Positions 9,824 to 18,025 of a stretch of 64,000 nucleotides of DNA are shown piece after piece. The number at the start of each line of letters is the position of its first letter. Position 1 is the first letter of the stretch. This DNA is from Cylindrotheca closterium. Its lineage: Eukaryota > Bacillariophyta > Bacillariophyceae > Bacillariales > Bacillariaceae. The stretch covers positions 605,851 to 669,850 of the forward strand of contig CAKOGP040000002.1 in the NCBI GenBank assembly GCA_933822405.4, read 5' to 3'. Below the pieces are notes generated by a model, which saw only the letters and a list, made by a program, of their open reading frames with translations, was not told where the DNA came from and did not search any database. The position numbers and the translations under genes were made by a program.

Positions 9824-11218
9824 ATGAAATCACCTTTCTTTGGCCATGTGCTGATCTTCTTGATGATTTCTCTGTCTAGATTTCCACATGTAACTGCTTC
9901 CCTTCGCAGATTAGGCACCAATCTTACGTCCGTCACATTCATTGGAGACCTGCATGCAGATGTGGGCTGTGCCAAGGAATGGGTTCAAAAGACGGGACTC
10001 GTCAACGTCACATCTACACCCTATAAATGGCTTGGTGATCCAGAGAACGATGCATTAGTCTTTCTTGGAGACTACGTCGATAAGGGGTCATCCTCTGCGT
10101 CCGTGTTGCAGTTTGTCAGATCACTTCAGGAGACCTTTCCCGACAACATCTTGACGATACTCGGCAACCACGACTTTTTTCTGATATTGGACACTGCATT
10201 GTCATTTTCCAAAGATAATCCGCATCCTCTTGGGTTCCCTTTCTATGATTATGCCTATTCATTTATGCATCCAGAAGAATATTTGGAATCCGAATGGGTG
10301 GAAACTCGAACAGATGACGAAGACATTTATGGTGTGCTCATGACGGCACTTCAAAATACCTATGCCAAACGGATGGAAGGCTCTGTACACCTATGTGCAC
10401 CAGAATGCAATAGCGAGGAACAAGTCAATATCTTTGAAACGATAGCCCCATTCAAAACAAACCCCGAGCTGGCAAAGAAAACCCAGGATCGTCTCGGTAC
10501 TTGGCGTTCCGAGTATGCCAAAGGCTTATTCGATTCCGGACTATTGAGATGGATGACCAATCAACCACTAGTCGCCGTTGTTGGCGATGCGCTGATTGTG
10601 CACGGAGGAGTGTCCAAACAAGTTGTGAACTACATGTCATCCTTGTCGACTCATTTTGACATTGATGTTGCCGAAGCCTTGCAAACACACATAAACGAGC
10701 AGTTCCAAAAGTTTTTTGAGAGTAATCTTAACAACGTGACTGGGCCAAACATGATAAAAGGGCGCATGACTGCGGGATATTTAACAGAACTCATTTTGGA
10801 TTTGGTCCAACATCGTGGGTACTTTGACCGCAAAAGTGGCTGCAGTGATGTCAATCATGTCATTAGCACGGTGAATTCAGAAGAATTACCAATCAAACGG
10901 GTAGTGGTTGGACACACACCAAACTCATACGCGAGAGAACTGTGTGGTGGCAAGCTATTGGCCAGTGATTCTTCCTTGTCCAGATCCTTTCGAGCCTATG
11001 GCAACATGTACTGCCCTCTGAGTAGTGAACGAGCGGCACAATATGCTAAAGGTGCCAGTTGCGGCGCCACACCAGAAGATTTCTGCGATGGATCCATTAG
11101 CAGAATGACCCGACCATCTGCAAACGATCCATGGCCGACGAAAATGGAGAGATACTTGCTTGAAGAGTTGACACCGCTTTCGGAACTCGTGATGGATGAA
11201 TTGCTAGAGGAATTGTAA
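9824..11218 (+). CDS. Secreted/ER calcineurin-like metallophosphatase (Shewanella-like, SLP type)
   Basis: A 464-residue protein from the ATG at 9824; the frame is open a little further but only from TTG. Residues 1-26 form a signal peptide (FFGHVLIFLMISLSRF). The metallophosphoesterase signature is complete: FIGDLHAD near 40, FLGDYVDKG near 81, LGNHDFF near 113, IVHGGVSK near 258 and VVVGHTPNSY near 362. Spacing and a large insertion between GNHD and HGG fit the Shewanella-like PPP group found in algae and plants. Several N-x-S/T sites suit an ER or secreted location. The substrate is unknown. Confidence 0.85.
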   Translation: MKSPFFGHVLIFLMISLSRFPHVTASLRRLGTNLTSVTFIGDLHADVGCAKEWVQKTGLVNVTSTPYKWLGDPENDALVFLGDYVDKGSSSASVLQFVRSLQETFPDNILTILGNHDFFLILDTALSFSKDNPHPLGFPFYDYAYSFMHPEEYLESEWVETRTDDEDIYGVLMTALQNTYAKRMEGSVHLCAPECNSEEQVNIFETIAPFKTNPELAKKTQDRLGTWRSEYAKGLFDSGLLRWMTNQPLVAVVGDALIVHGGVSKQVVNYMSSLSTHFDIDVAEALQTHINEQFQKFFESNLNNVTGPNMIKGRMTAGYLTELILDLVQHRGYFDRKSGCSDVNHVISTVNSEELPIKRVVVGHTPNSYARELCGGKLLASDSSLSRSFRAYGNMYCPLSSERAAQYAKGASCGATPEDFCDGSISRMTRPSANDPWPTKMERYLLEELTPLSELVMDELLEEL

Positions 11219-11348
11219 CTAGCTATGTATAGAATATAGACAACAAAATATGATCGGAGACATTGTTGTAACTCATAGTTGCAGCGCATACGCAGCAATC
11301 GACTGACTCTCCCAAACCGTTGATCCTTCATCCATTCCGTATGCTAGA

Positions 11349-12008
11349 TCACAGCTCAAATGCCAATTTTACAAATTGTTCCAAGTCACGTGAGGCTAGG
11401 CGGGATGCATCGGTACAGGCGGGTCCGCTTTTCTTGGCAGCCGCTTGTCCGATGGCAATCACATCCCCCTTTACCTTCTTGGCAGCATCCTTCACATTCG
11501 CTGGAGAATCAGTAGTAGCAATTTGATTGATGGTTACTCCCAAAGTCCCAAGTGGTCCAGTGATGAGACCTTGAATTTGTGACCATTTTTTTTCTTCGGT
11601 CAAGGTTGGAATCTCCGCCAGTCGCTTGTTGGCTTCCTGAAGACGTTTCAGCAAGACGGTCGGGTCGGCTCCTTTGTAGAGCGCTTGTTCTGGGTTTCCT
11701 CCCGCTTCATTCTTTTCAATCAAGTATTCAATGTAGTTTGGCATTTCCATATTTGTAGAAGTCCCATACTTGGCTTCAGCTGGTAACGATGAAGTGGTGG
11801 CAACAAGTGTTGCTGCAAGTCCACCCAGGATCATGTGTCGACGGGTTGGGTGACATACGTCAGTCATGATCTCGTCAACCTGAGCAAACAAGGTTGTCCT
11901 CTGCTGAATCATCTTTGATGGATGGATTTGCCCTGGACATGTTGGCTGGAAAGCTACTGTGGAGCTAATAAGGAGCAACAAAGTGAAGTTTAACTTTGGG
12001 GTGTTCAT
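11349..12008 (-). CDS. PSBQ: PsbQ-like oxygen-evolving complex protein, thylakoid lumen
   Basis: A 219-residue protein from the ATG at 12008. Targeting is tripartite: an ER signal (LNFTLLLLISSTVAFQP, with Phe at the plastid cleavage site), a stromal stretch, then a twin-arginine lumenal signal (PTRRHMILGGLAATLV) ending in AEAKYG. The mature part begins near residue 78 and is helical, with the PsbQ-like pattern of one short N-terminal segment and a four-helix bundle; the tail reads RLASRDLEQFVKLAFEL. PsbQ stabilises the Mn4CaO5 cluster of photosystem II from the lumen. Overall similarity to plant PsbQ is weak, as usual for PsbQ' in red-lineage algae. It diverges from the esterase gene, with 162 bp between the starts. 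Confidence 0.8.
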   Translation of the reverse strand: MNTPKLNFTLLLLISSTVAFQPTCPGQIHPSKMIQQRTTLFAQVDEIMTDVCHPTRRHMILGGLAATLVATTSSLPAEAKYGTSTNMEMPNYIEYLIEKNEAGGNPEQALYKGADPTVLLKRLQEANKRLAEIPTLTEEKKWSQIQGLITGPLGTLGVTINQIATTDSPANVKDAAKKVKGDVIAIGQAAAKKSGPACTDASRLASRDLEQFVKLAFEL

Positions 12009-12170
12009 CGTGCTTTTGGTGGTTGTACTGTAGGATATGACGATGATGCTTTTATGATGCTTTCGTAAAATATACCAATGAACAAAGAAGAGCTGACATA
12101 GTCGGTTTTCCTGACACGACACATAATACTAATAAATAGATCTTCACAATAACACACCCAGAACAGCACC
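12009..12170. promoter_or_regulatory. 162-bp bidirectional promoter region
   Basis: The PsbQ-like gene starts leftward at 12008 and the esterase-like gene rightward at 12171, so both promoters and leaders must fit here unless transcripts overlap. No named motif is assigned. Confidence 0.5.
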
Positions 12171-13862
12171 ATGAGTCTCGTCCACATAGCTCTATTCCTA
12201 CTAGCACTTGTATGCTGCTGTCATGGGAACTCCCTACGGTTACATACCTTTGTGGACGATCACATGGTCCTTCAGCGTGAACCACACCGTGCTAGAGTTT
12301 GGGGTTGGGCTTCTCCCACAATCAATGTTACGGCTCAGTTGGATGACAAACTAGTTGCCTTTGGCATTGCCAACGCTAGGGGGAATTGGAAGATTGAATT
12401 ACCACCTCAATCGGCAGGTGCAGGTCATACATTGACCATTTCGGATGGCTCATCCACTATTGTTCTAAAAGATATCGCCTTTGGAGATGTCTTTTTGTGT
12501 TCCGGACAATCCAACATGCAATTGAGCGTCCAAGGAGCCATGAATGCGGATGCAGAAATTGCAGATTCCATTCATTATCCCAATCTACGACTAGCCACAG
12601 TCACCCAAACCACATCGGGAGTCCCAGAACAGAATGCGAGATCCGCATCGACCAACTACACTTGGGCGAGATCTAGTCCAGAGGCCTTTCAGAATCACGG
12701 AAGAATAAGCTTTTCGTACTATTCCGCTACTTGCTACTTTTTTGGTCGAGATCTATACAAACGTCTGGGAGGCAAAATTCCCATTGGTCTCGTGACTAGT
12801 TGTTGGGGAGGACAACGAGTCGAAGCCTTTTCTTCTCCAGACGCACTGGCGGATGCATCCTGTGGTGGAACTGTACTAGATTCTCCCACCAGTGAAAGCG
12901 ACTACTTGGCGGAGACAAGTACAACGTCTTCATTCGACTCGACAAACACGCTACTCGAGAGCAATTTCATGGGCGATGATGATGGTGATGATTTCTACAA
13001 CAATGACTTGATGGACGGTGTTCCAAAAACGTCACTGTGGTATGGCATGATTTCTCCCCTGCTTCCGATGAGGTTTGCCGGAGCTGTTTGGTATCAGGGT
13101 GAGTCGAATGCAGACAATGCAACCTCATATGCCTGTCGCTTCCCAGCCATGATTGCAGACTGGAGACGCAAGTTTGAACTTGAGAAACTACCATTTTACT
13201 ACGTCGAGTTGGCAGGGTACAAACCAGGTGTCACTTGGCCCTATCTTCGTGCCGCCCAACGTGCTGCCTTGCAGCTGGATCAAGTAAGCTTTGCTACGGC
13301 GATGGACCTTGCAGATCCATCGTCTCCAAATGGTGCAATTCATCCGAGGCGGAAGCAAGAGGTTGGACGTCGGCTTTCGCTCAGTGCCCTAGCAACACAG
13401 TATCAGAAGAACGACATCGATAACAAAGGACCCCAAATTGAATCGTTCGAACAGGATGGAAGCAATGGAAGAGTGTTGCTAAAGTTCAGTGAAGATACGG
13501 CTGCTACATTACATCTCCAAGGGTCGGCGGATTGTGGTATTTGTTGCTCCATCCCTCCATTCGAAATCATGGACGCTACTGGAAACTGGACAAGAGTCGC
13601 TCGGTCACGAGTAGAACGACCAATGAGTGTAGCACTGGAGCAAATACCCAAGGGTATTAGAGTCCTAGGAATTCGCTATGCATGGGAGGCATATCCACAA
13701 TGTATACTCTACAATGGCAAAGGTGGACCCGATGACCATGAGGGCTTGCCTGCTACTCCATTTGAGACATGCTTGTATCCTTCGAAGGAGGGGTCCTGGA
13801 CAGGTAGGCGGTGTAGAACATCAGCACCAGAGGTCGCTGTATCGTTGGAGATTGAGAAGTAA
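12171..13862 (+). CDS. Sialate O-acetylesterase-like secreted SGNH hydrolase
   Basis: A 563-residue protein with a signal peptide (LVHIALFLLALVCCCHGN). It matches the SIAE/DUF303 family: N-terminal LHTFVDDHMVLQREPHRARVWGW, then VFLCSGQSNMQL near residue 111 (nucleophile Ser in GQSNM), FAGAVWYQGESNADN near 305, and DLADPSSPNGAIHPRRKQEV near 385, where His completes the catalytic set. Family members remove acetyl groups from sialic acid or from plant and algal polysaccharides. Diatoms are not known for abundant sialic acid, so a polysaccharide esterase role is more likely. Several N-x-S/T sites are present. A decayed copy of its C-terminal part lies at 17493-17602. Confidence 0.85.
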   Translation: MSLVHIALFLLALVCCCHGNSLRLHTFVDDHMVLQREPHRARVWGWASPTINVTAQLDDKLVAFGIANARGNWKIELPPQSAGAGHTLTISDGSSTIVLKDIAFGDVFLCSGQSNMQLSVQGAMNADAEIADSIHYPNLRLATVTQTTSGVPEQNARSASTNYTWARSSPEAFQNHGRISFSYYSATCYFFGRDLYKRLGGKIPIGLVTSCWGGQRVEAFSSPDALADASCGGTVLDSPTSESDYLAETSTTSSFDSTNTLLESNFMGDDDGDDFYNNDLMDGVPKTSLWYGMISPLLPMRFAGAVWYQGESNADNATSYACRFPAMIADWRRKFELEKLPFYYVELAGYKPGVTWPYLRAAQRAALQLDQVSFATAMDLADPSSPNGAIHPRRKQEVGRRLSLSALATQYQKNDIDNKGPQIESFEQDGSNGRVLLKFSEDTAATLHLQGSADCGICCSIPPFEIMDATGNWTRVARSRVERPMSVALEQIPKGIRVLGIRYAWEAYPQCILYNGKGGPDDHEGLPATPFETCLYPSKEGSWTGRRCRTSAPEVAVSLEIEK

Positions 13863-14152
13863 CCGATATTGAAATCACAAGGAAGCCGCGGCTGTGGTAA
13901 TTACAATAGGCTGAGAGAGTTGCCGCTCGCCAATATTTCACGACACCATATCTTATTTTTGCCTGAATGTCTTCAATATCAATATCATCAAAAGCTTCAC
14001 AGCAGTATGCGCGGTCATTCAGGTTTTTGTTCGCTACAGCTAAGAAAAAATTCTTAAATGATATTTGTGCTATTAATACACCGTACACAATAATAGGATG
14101 ATGTACACATTTCTTTCGCTGGGATGTCATTTGAAGAATGGCGAATTTATGA

Positions 14153-14164
14153 AATTTGCCACGT
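14153..14164 (+). promoter_or_regulatory. Shared upstream motif AATTTGCCACGT (copy upstream of paralog 1)
   Basis: The motif lies about 150 bp before the start of the first tandem-family gene. The 11-mer ATTTGCCACGT recurs upstream of the other two members (15704, 15821, 17945). Its ACGT core is of the kind bound by bZIP factors; that role is inference. Confidence 0.4.
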
Positions 14165-14312
14165 AGACTTGGCAACTGTGTTCCTTAAATGGAATACTGA
14201 GCTTTTGGCCTGGTACGCATCAAAATTATGACTGGAAAACTGGGTTGTATCGAAACTCACAAACTTCCAACTTGACGAACTGCGAAAAAGAAACTGCATA
14301 AATTGTTTTAAG

Positions 14313-15146
14313 ATGTCTGTCTTGACGAGTAACATGATGGGAGGACACAGAGACAGTCTCTTCTCGTTTTCGCTACATGACGAGCCTTCCTATTGCTCAG
14401 AGTTGTCCTGGGACAGTGACGGAGATGATTCTGATTCTGACGACTCATTCATTTCCGAAGATGATGATTATCTAGACGCACAAATGATGAAAGGAGATTT
14501 TATCCTCGAAAAGCCCTTGGAAGTAAACGATTTGGATCGCATGTTCGACTGGGGGTTTGGGTATAAGGCTCCTTCCAAGTTCAAGGAATCGGTGTATGAC
14601 TTCGCTGTGAAGGTGCCGATTCGAAGACATTCCATAACTGACGATGATACCTCTAGCTTTGGTGACGATGAGATCCGAAGCGATGCTTTTGGATCCGTCT
14701 TGTCCGCGATGTCAAATGAATTGGAATCCAACGAGATGGACGGAGCGGAATTAATTGCTGACTCTGCGTATGTATCCAACTCGAGTACCTTGGATGACCG
14801 ATGGACGGAGGGCAGGACTCACGAAAATTTGAGCCCAAGAGTCAACCGGTGGAGAGGGGGATTGACTCCTGACAAAAATCTGAGACCAAGCATAGAACGA
14901 CCAATGATGCCACCACCAAGGAGACGACCCAGCAACAGTGGGGACGATTGGAATGCCATGAAAAGACATTCCATAGAAAGCTCCTCCTTGCAATTCGAAG
15001 TAATCAAGTCCCAAATCCAATCCGAATTGGGACTAAGAATGTCCGACTCTCTTCCAGCACAGAAGATCATGGAAGCAATCATGTCTGTTTTGCAAAACCC
15101 AGGCTGTCAAGAAGAGTCGAAAGAAGAATCGAAATACGATCAATAG
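14313..15146 (+). CDS. Tandem acidic family, paralog 1 (unknown function)
   Basis: A 277-residue protein with no domain I recognise. In order: a short N-terminus with GGHRDSLFSFSLHDEPSYCS; an acidic Asp/Ser run near 30-52; a well conserved core GDFILEKPLEVNDLDRMFDW (58-77) continuing to GYKAP; a basic phosphosite-like PIRRHSITDD near 98; a TEGRTHENLSP segment; the Pro/Arg stretch ERPMMPPPRRRPSNSGDDW near 194-212; and a predicted amphipathic C-terminal helix (LPAQKIMEAIMSVLQNP) before an Glu/Lys/Ser tail. Compared with paralogs 2 and 3 it lacks about 50 residues in the middle. No targeting signal is visible. Expected to be largely disordered and regulated by phosphorylation, which is inference. 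Confidence 0.75.
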   Translation: MSVLTSNMMGGHRDSLFSFSLHDEPSYCSELSWDSDGDDSDSDDSFISEDDDYLDAQMMKGDFILEKPLEVNDLDRMFDWGFGYKAPSKFKESVYDFAVKVPIRRHSITDDDTSSFGDDEIRSDAFGSVLSAMSNELESNEMDGAELIADSAYVSNSSTLDDRWTEGRTHENLSPRVNRWRGGLTPDKNLRPSIERPMMPPPRRRPSNSGDDWNAMKRHSIESSSLQFEVIKSQIQSELGLRMSDSLPAQKIMEAIMSVLQNPGCQEESKEESKYDQ

Positions 15147-15702
15147 CTAGTAATCCTCGTTGGAGGCGCTTACATCAAAAGTAGCTGAGATAGTAATTGT
15201 AATAATGGAAGAGCACCTAGAACCTGGTGATGTAGTTGGCGTTTGGTGGCTGCTGGCAAAAGTCAAAAAGTGATCTACTGCAGCATGAAGAAACGAGAAT
15301 ACAAACTCTGCCAATGAGATATATTTATATATAATTCATGGAATAAGATGATATTCTTGGAGCTTTTCGGCAACAAATGTAATGGGCTGGAGCACTTGTT
15401 AGCCCAGGGGTCATAATTTACATCTGAAGGTGACGCCATTCATCTGTTGACGCATATTCAATATGCGGGATTTGTGGAAACGAACTCCGATTGATTTGTA
15501 GTAATTTTTTTAAAAATAAATATCCGCGAAACTCGATCCAGTGACGAACCAAAATTTGTCAGCCGTTAATTGCTGTGCCGCCGTGCAGTGTCTCTCGGTC
15601 TTGCTGGAAAGCGGCATTCGTATCAAGATTTGGAAGAAGCTCCAGTACGGCTGGAGAAAGTTTGTTAATACCTTGCGAAAGAAAATCCGGTGACGACGCG
15701 GA

Positions 15703-15714
15703 AATTTGCCACGT
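15703..15714 (+). promoter_or_regulatory. Shared upstream motif AATTTGCCACGT (distal copy, paralog 2)
   Basis: A copy of the family motif about 270 bp before the paralog 2 start. It lies in a context (GACGACGCGGAAATTTGCC) like that at 17922-17951 upstream of paralog 3. Confidence 0.4.
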
Positions 15715-15819
15715 ACTCTAGTGATGATTCCAGTATCACATATTATAAAATATAAAAAATGAAATAAAATGGCTTTTTTCGAAACATAATCTAATGAAGC
15801 AACCTTCAAGAATTTAGGG

Positions 15820-15831
15820 AATTTGCCACGT
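15820..15831 (+). promoter_or_regulatory. Shared upstream motif AATTTGCCACGT (proximal copy, paralog 2)
   Basis: About 150 bp before the start of paralog 2, the same spacing as in paralog 1. Here the core extends to the E-box/G-box-like CCACGTG. Confidence 0.4.
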
Positions 15832-15983
15832 GAAGGTTGAAAATGTCTCTTGTTAAAGAACTCCACTTTTGGCCGGAAAAGCCGAGAAGTCTCATCCATC
15901 CCCATCAGTAGCGCTTGTGAAATTAGCTCACAAATGCCGAACTTGAGCGGAACTGAGCAACAATTGTACAAAATTGTTTGAAG

Positions 15984-16979
15984 ATGTCGGTCGTGACGAG
16001 TAACATGATGGGTGGACACAGAGACAGTCTCTTCTCGCTGTCGCTACATGACGAGACTTCCTGTTGTTCAGAGTTGTCCTGGGACAGTAGTGACGGAGAT
16101 GATTCTGATTCGACGGACTCGTTCATTTCTGATGATTATCTAGATGCGCAGCTAATGAGAGGAGATTTTATCCTCGAGAAACCCCTGGATGCAAACGAGC
16201 TGGATCGCATGTTTGACTGGGGGGCTGGGTACAAGGCTCCTCGCAAGTTCACAGAATCGGTGCATGACTTCGCTATGAAAGTTCCCACTCGAAGAGATTC
16301 CATGACTGAGGGTGACACAGATGACAGCTTTCTTGTAGACGAAGGTGATGAGTTCCGAAGCGATATTTTTGGATCCACTCGAAGTGATGCTTTTGAGTCA
16401 GTCGTCGCCGTAATCTTAGATGAATTTGAATTCAAAGATCTGGATTCTTTAGACTCACGGCTGAGCTTTGAAGAAACGCCTTCTACTTCCAATGGGAGGA
16501 ACAACGAAAGCTGCACTGGTAAGAAGAACCTGATCACCCAAGCCACGCATATGTCTTGCACGGTGGAGGATGGAGGAGCAGAGTCAATTGCTGACTCTGC
16601 ATATGGATCCAACTCCAGTACATTGGAAGACCGATGGACGGAGGTCGGAACTCACGAAAAGTTAAGCCCTAGTGTCAATAGGTGGAGAGAGGGATTGACT
16701 CCTGACAAAAGTCTGAGACCAAGCATAGAACGACCAATGATGCCACCGCCGAGGAGAAGACCCAGGAACAGTGGGGACGATTGGGGAGTCACCAAAAGGC
16801 ATTCCATGAAGAGCTCTTCCTTGCACTTCGAAATCATCAATTCGCAAATCCAATCCGAATTGGGACTAAGAATGTCCGACTCTCTTCCAGCACAGAAGAT
16901 CATGGAAGCAATCATGTCTGTTTTGCAAAACCCAGGCTGTCAAGAAGAGTCGAAAGAAGAATCGAAATACGATCAATAG
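15984..16979 (+). CDS. Tandem acidic family, paralog 2 (unknown function)
   Basis: A 331-residue protein from the ATG at 15984, which matches the paralog 1 start (MSVxTSNMMGGHRDSLFS). Order as in paralog 1: acidic run, GDFILEKPLDANELDRMFDW core, basic PTRRDSMTEGD site, then a middle segment missing in paralog 1 (RSDIFGSTRSDAFESV, DLDSLDSRLS), a DSAYGSNSSTLEDRWTE block, the PPPRRRPRNSGDDW stretch and the C-terminal helix and tail. The tail DNA is identical to paralog 1 over 152 bp. A 45-nt insertion at 16517-16561, flanked by TGCAC repeats, is absent from paralog 3. Function unknown. Confidence 0.78.
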   Translation: MSVVTSNMMGGHRDSLFSLSLHDETSCCSELSWDSSDGDDSDSTDSFISDDYLDAQLMRGDFILEKPLDANELDRMFDWGAGYKAPRKFTESVHDFAMKVPTRRDSMTEGDTDDSFLVDEGDEFRSDIFGSTRSDAFESVVAVILDEFEFKDLDSLDSRLSFEETPSTSNGRNNESCTGKKNLITQATHMSCTVEDGGAESIADSAYGSNSSTLEDRWTEVGTHEKLSPSVNRWREGLTPDKSLRPSIERPMMPPPRRRPRNSGDDWGVTKRHSMKSSSLHFEIINSQIQSELGLRMSDSLPAQKIMEAIMSVLQNPGCQEESKEESKYDQ

Positions 16980-17492
16980 CTAGTAATCCTCGTTGGGGGC
17001 GCTTACATAAAAATTAGTTGATAGTAATTGTAATATGGGAGAGTTTTTAGTATCCAGCGATAGCCGGCCGTTTGGCACAAAAAGCAAAAGCAACGTGAAG
17101 AAATCGTAGTACTGTAGTTATTAGGACCGTCTCCGCTGTGTTACACAAGCAACCAAGTCCGATATCCCCATATCGAACTTGTGTGCAAGTATGACAGAAA
17201 GATAGCAATGTCTCTCTTTGTCGCAAGCTTCGAGCGCAACTCAAAAGGATCAACTTCACACAATAACACATAACACGCCTGAGTCACTCCAAGAAACACC
17301 AAGCAGAAGAACCCGAACGGAAGGCGCTAGGCTGCTATCCTCGATAGCCAATAGCTACAGGTAGAATCGTTGGGGAAGTTCGCATGAAAATTATTTGAAT
17401 TACCCCAATACTGCTAATATTATCGTAATAATGGCAGAGTGCTACGAAAATTCAGTGGAGAGACTGCAACACTATAACCCTCCGTGCCTCTG

Positions 17493-17602
17493 TGGATTGT
17501 GACATTTGGCGTCGTTCCATCCCTCCATTCGAAATCATAGACGATACTGGAAACTGGTCTGGACAAAAGTCGGACGGTTACGAGAACGACCAATGAGTGT
17601 TC
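17493..17602 (+). pseudogene. Fragment of the sialate O-acetylesterase-like gene
   Basis: About 110 bp closely resemble the esterase gene at about 13527-13637. Shared runs include CCATCCCTCCATTCGAAATC, ACTGGAAACTGG and ACGACCAATGAGTGT. Small indels disrupt the frame, so this is a relic. It implies that the duplication producing the tandem family once included the 3' end of the esterase gene. Confidence 0.8.
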
Positions 17603-17944
17603 CCAATAGTCTTGGTACTCGATTCTTTTTTTAAACCAACTTTTTTAAAAAACATAGGTATCATGAAACGCTCCTTTTGCAACAATCGACCTCCTTTACG
17701 GAGGTACCGATACGCGTTTGACACCGAACTTGACGTGGTGCGATATGAATGTGAGAACCGAACTCTTCAATGGGAATCAGGTGATCCTTCTACAGAGTTC
17801 GTGGGATAGAGGATATGTATATTCCGGAGGTGTGTCGACAACAAATAATGGACACGAGCTGAGTTTTTTCGCAGAATATTAATATTATTATAAAAAAATA
17901 CGCCTGCGAATTTATCTGGTGACGAACATGCGGCATTTGGTGAT

Positions 17945-17955
17945 ATTTGCCACGT
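17945..17955 (+). promoter_or_regulatory. Shared upstream motif ATTTGCCACGT (paralog 3)
   Basis: About 70 bp before the ATG at 18026 and about 165 bp before the alternative ATG at 18122. The second spacing is closer to that in paralogs 1 and 2. Confidence 0.4.
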
Positions 17956-18025
17956 ACCCCCAAAACATTCCTTCTCCATTAAATGGTTTTGGCCAGTAAT
18001 AAGTCCGGAATATCGGATCAAAATC

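Larger units (their letters stand above)
15147..15983. other. Spacer between paralogs 1 and 2
   Basis: 837 bp with no supported gene. The first ~27 bp continue the near-identity to the 3' end of paralog 2. AT-rich sequence near 15500-15530 and the GTGACGA-containing stretch resemble the region upstream of paralog 3 (17876-17960). Two copies of ATTTGCCACGT are present (15704-15714 and 15821-15831). Confidence 0.55.
16980..18025. other. Spacer between paralogs 2 and 3, with an esterase relic
   Basis: 1046 bp. The region contains the decayed esterase fragment at 17493-17602, a short open frame 17663-17809 (48 codons, no recognisable homology), an AT-rich stretch near 17876-17900 and one ATTTGCCACGT motif. 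No intact gene is supported. Confidence 0.6.

Noticed and set aside
16136..16612. Minus-strand open frames repeated opposite each tandem-family gene (also 18250-18684 and 14468-14779)
   Set aside because: They recur only because the sense genes are duplicated; the protein has no signal or domain.
17663..17809. 48-codon open frame starting MKRSFCNNRPPLRRYRY
   Set aside because: Short, unique, no homology recognised and embedded in decayed sequence; listed only as part of the spacer.
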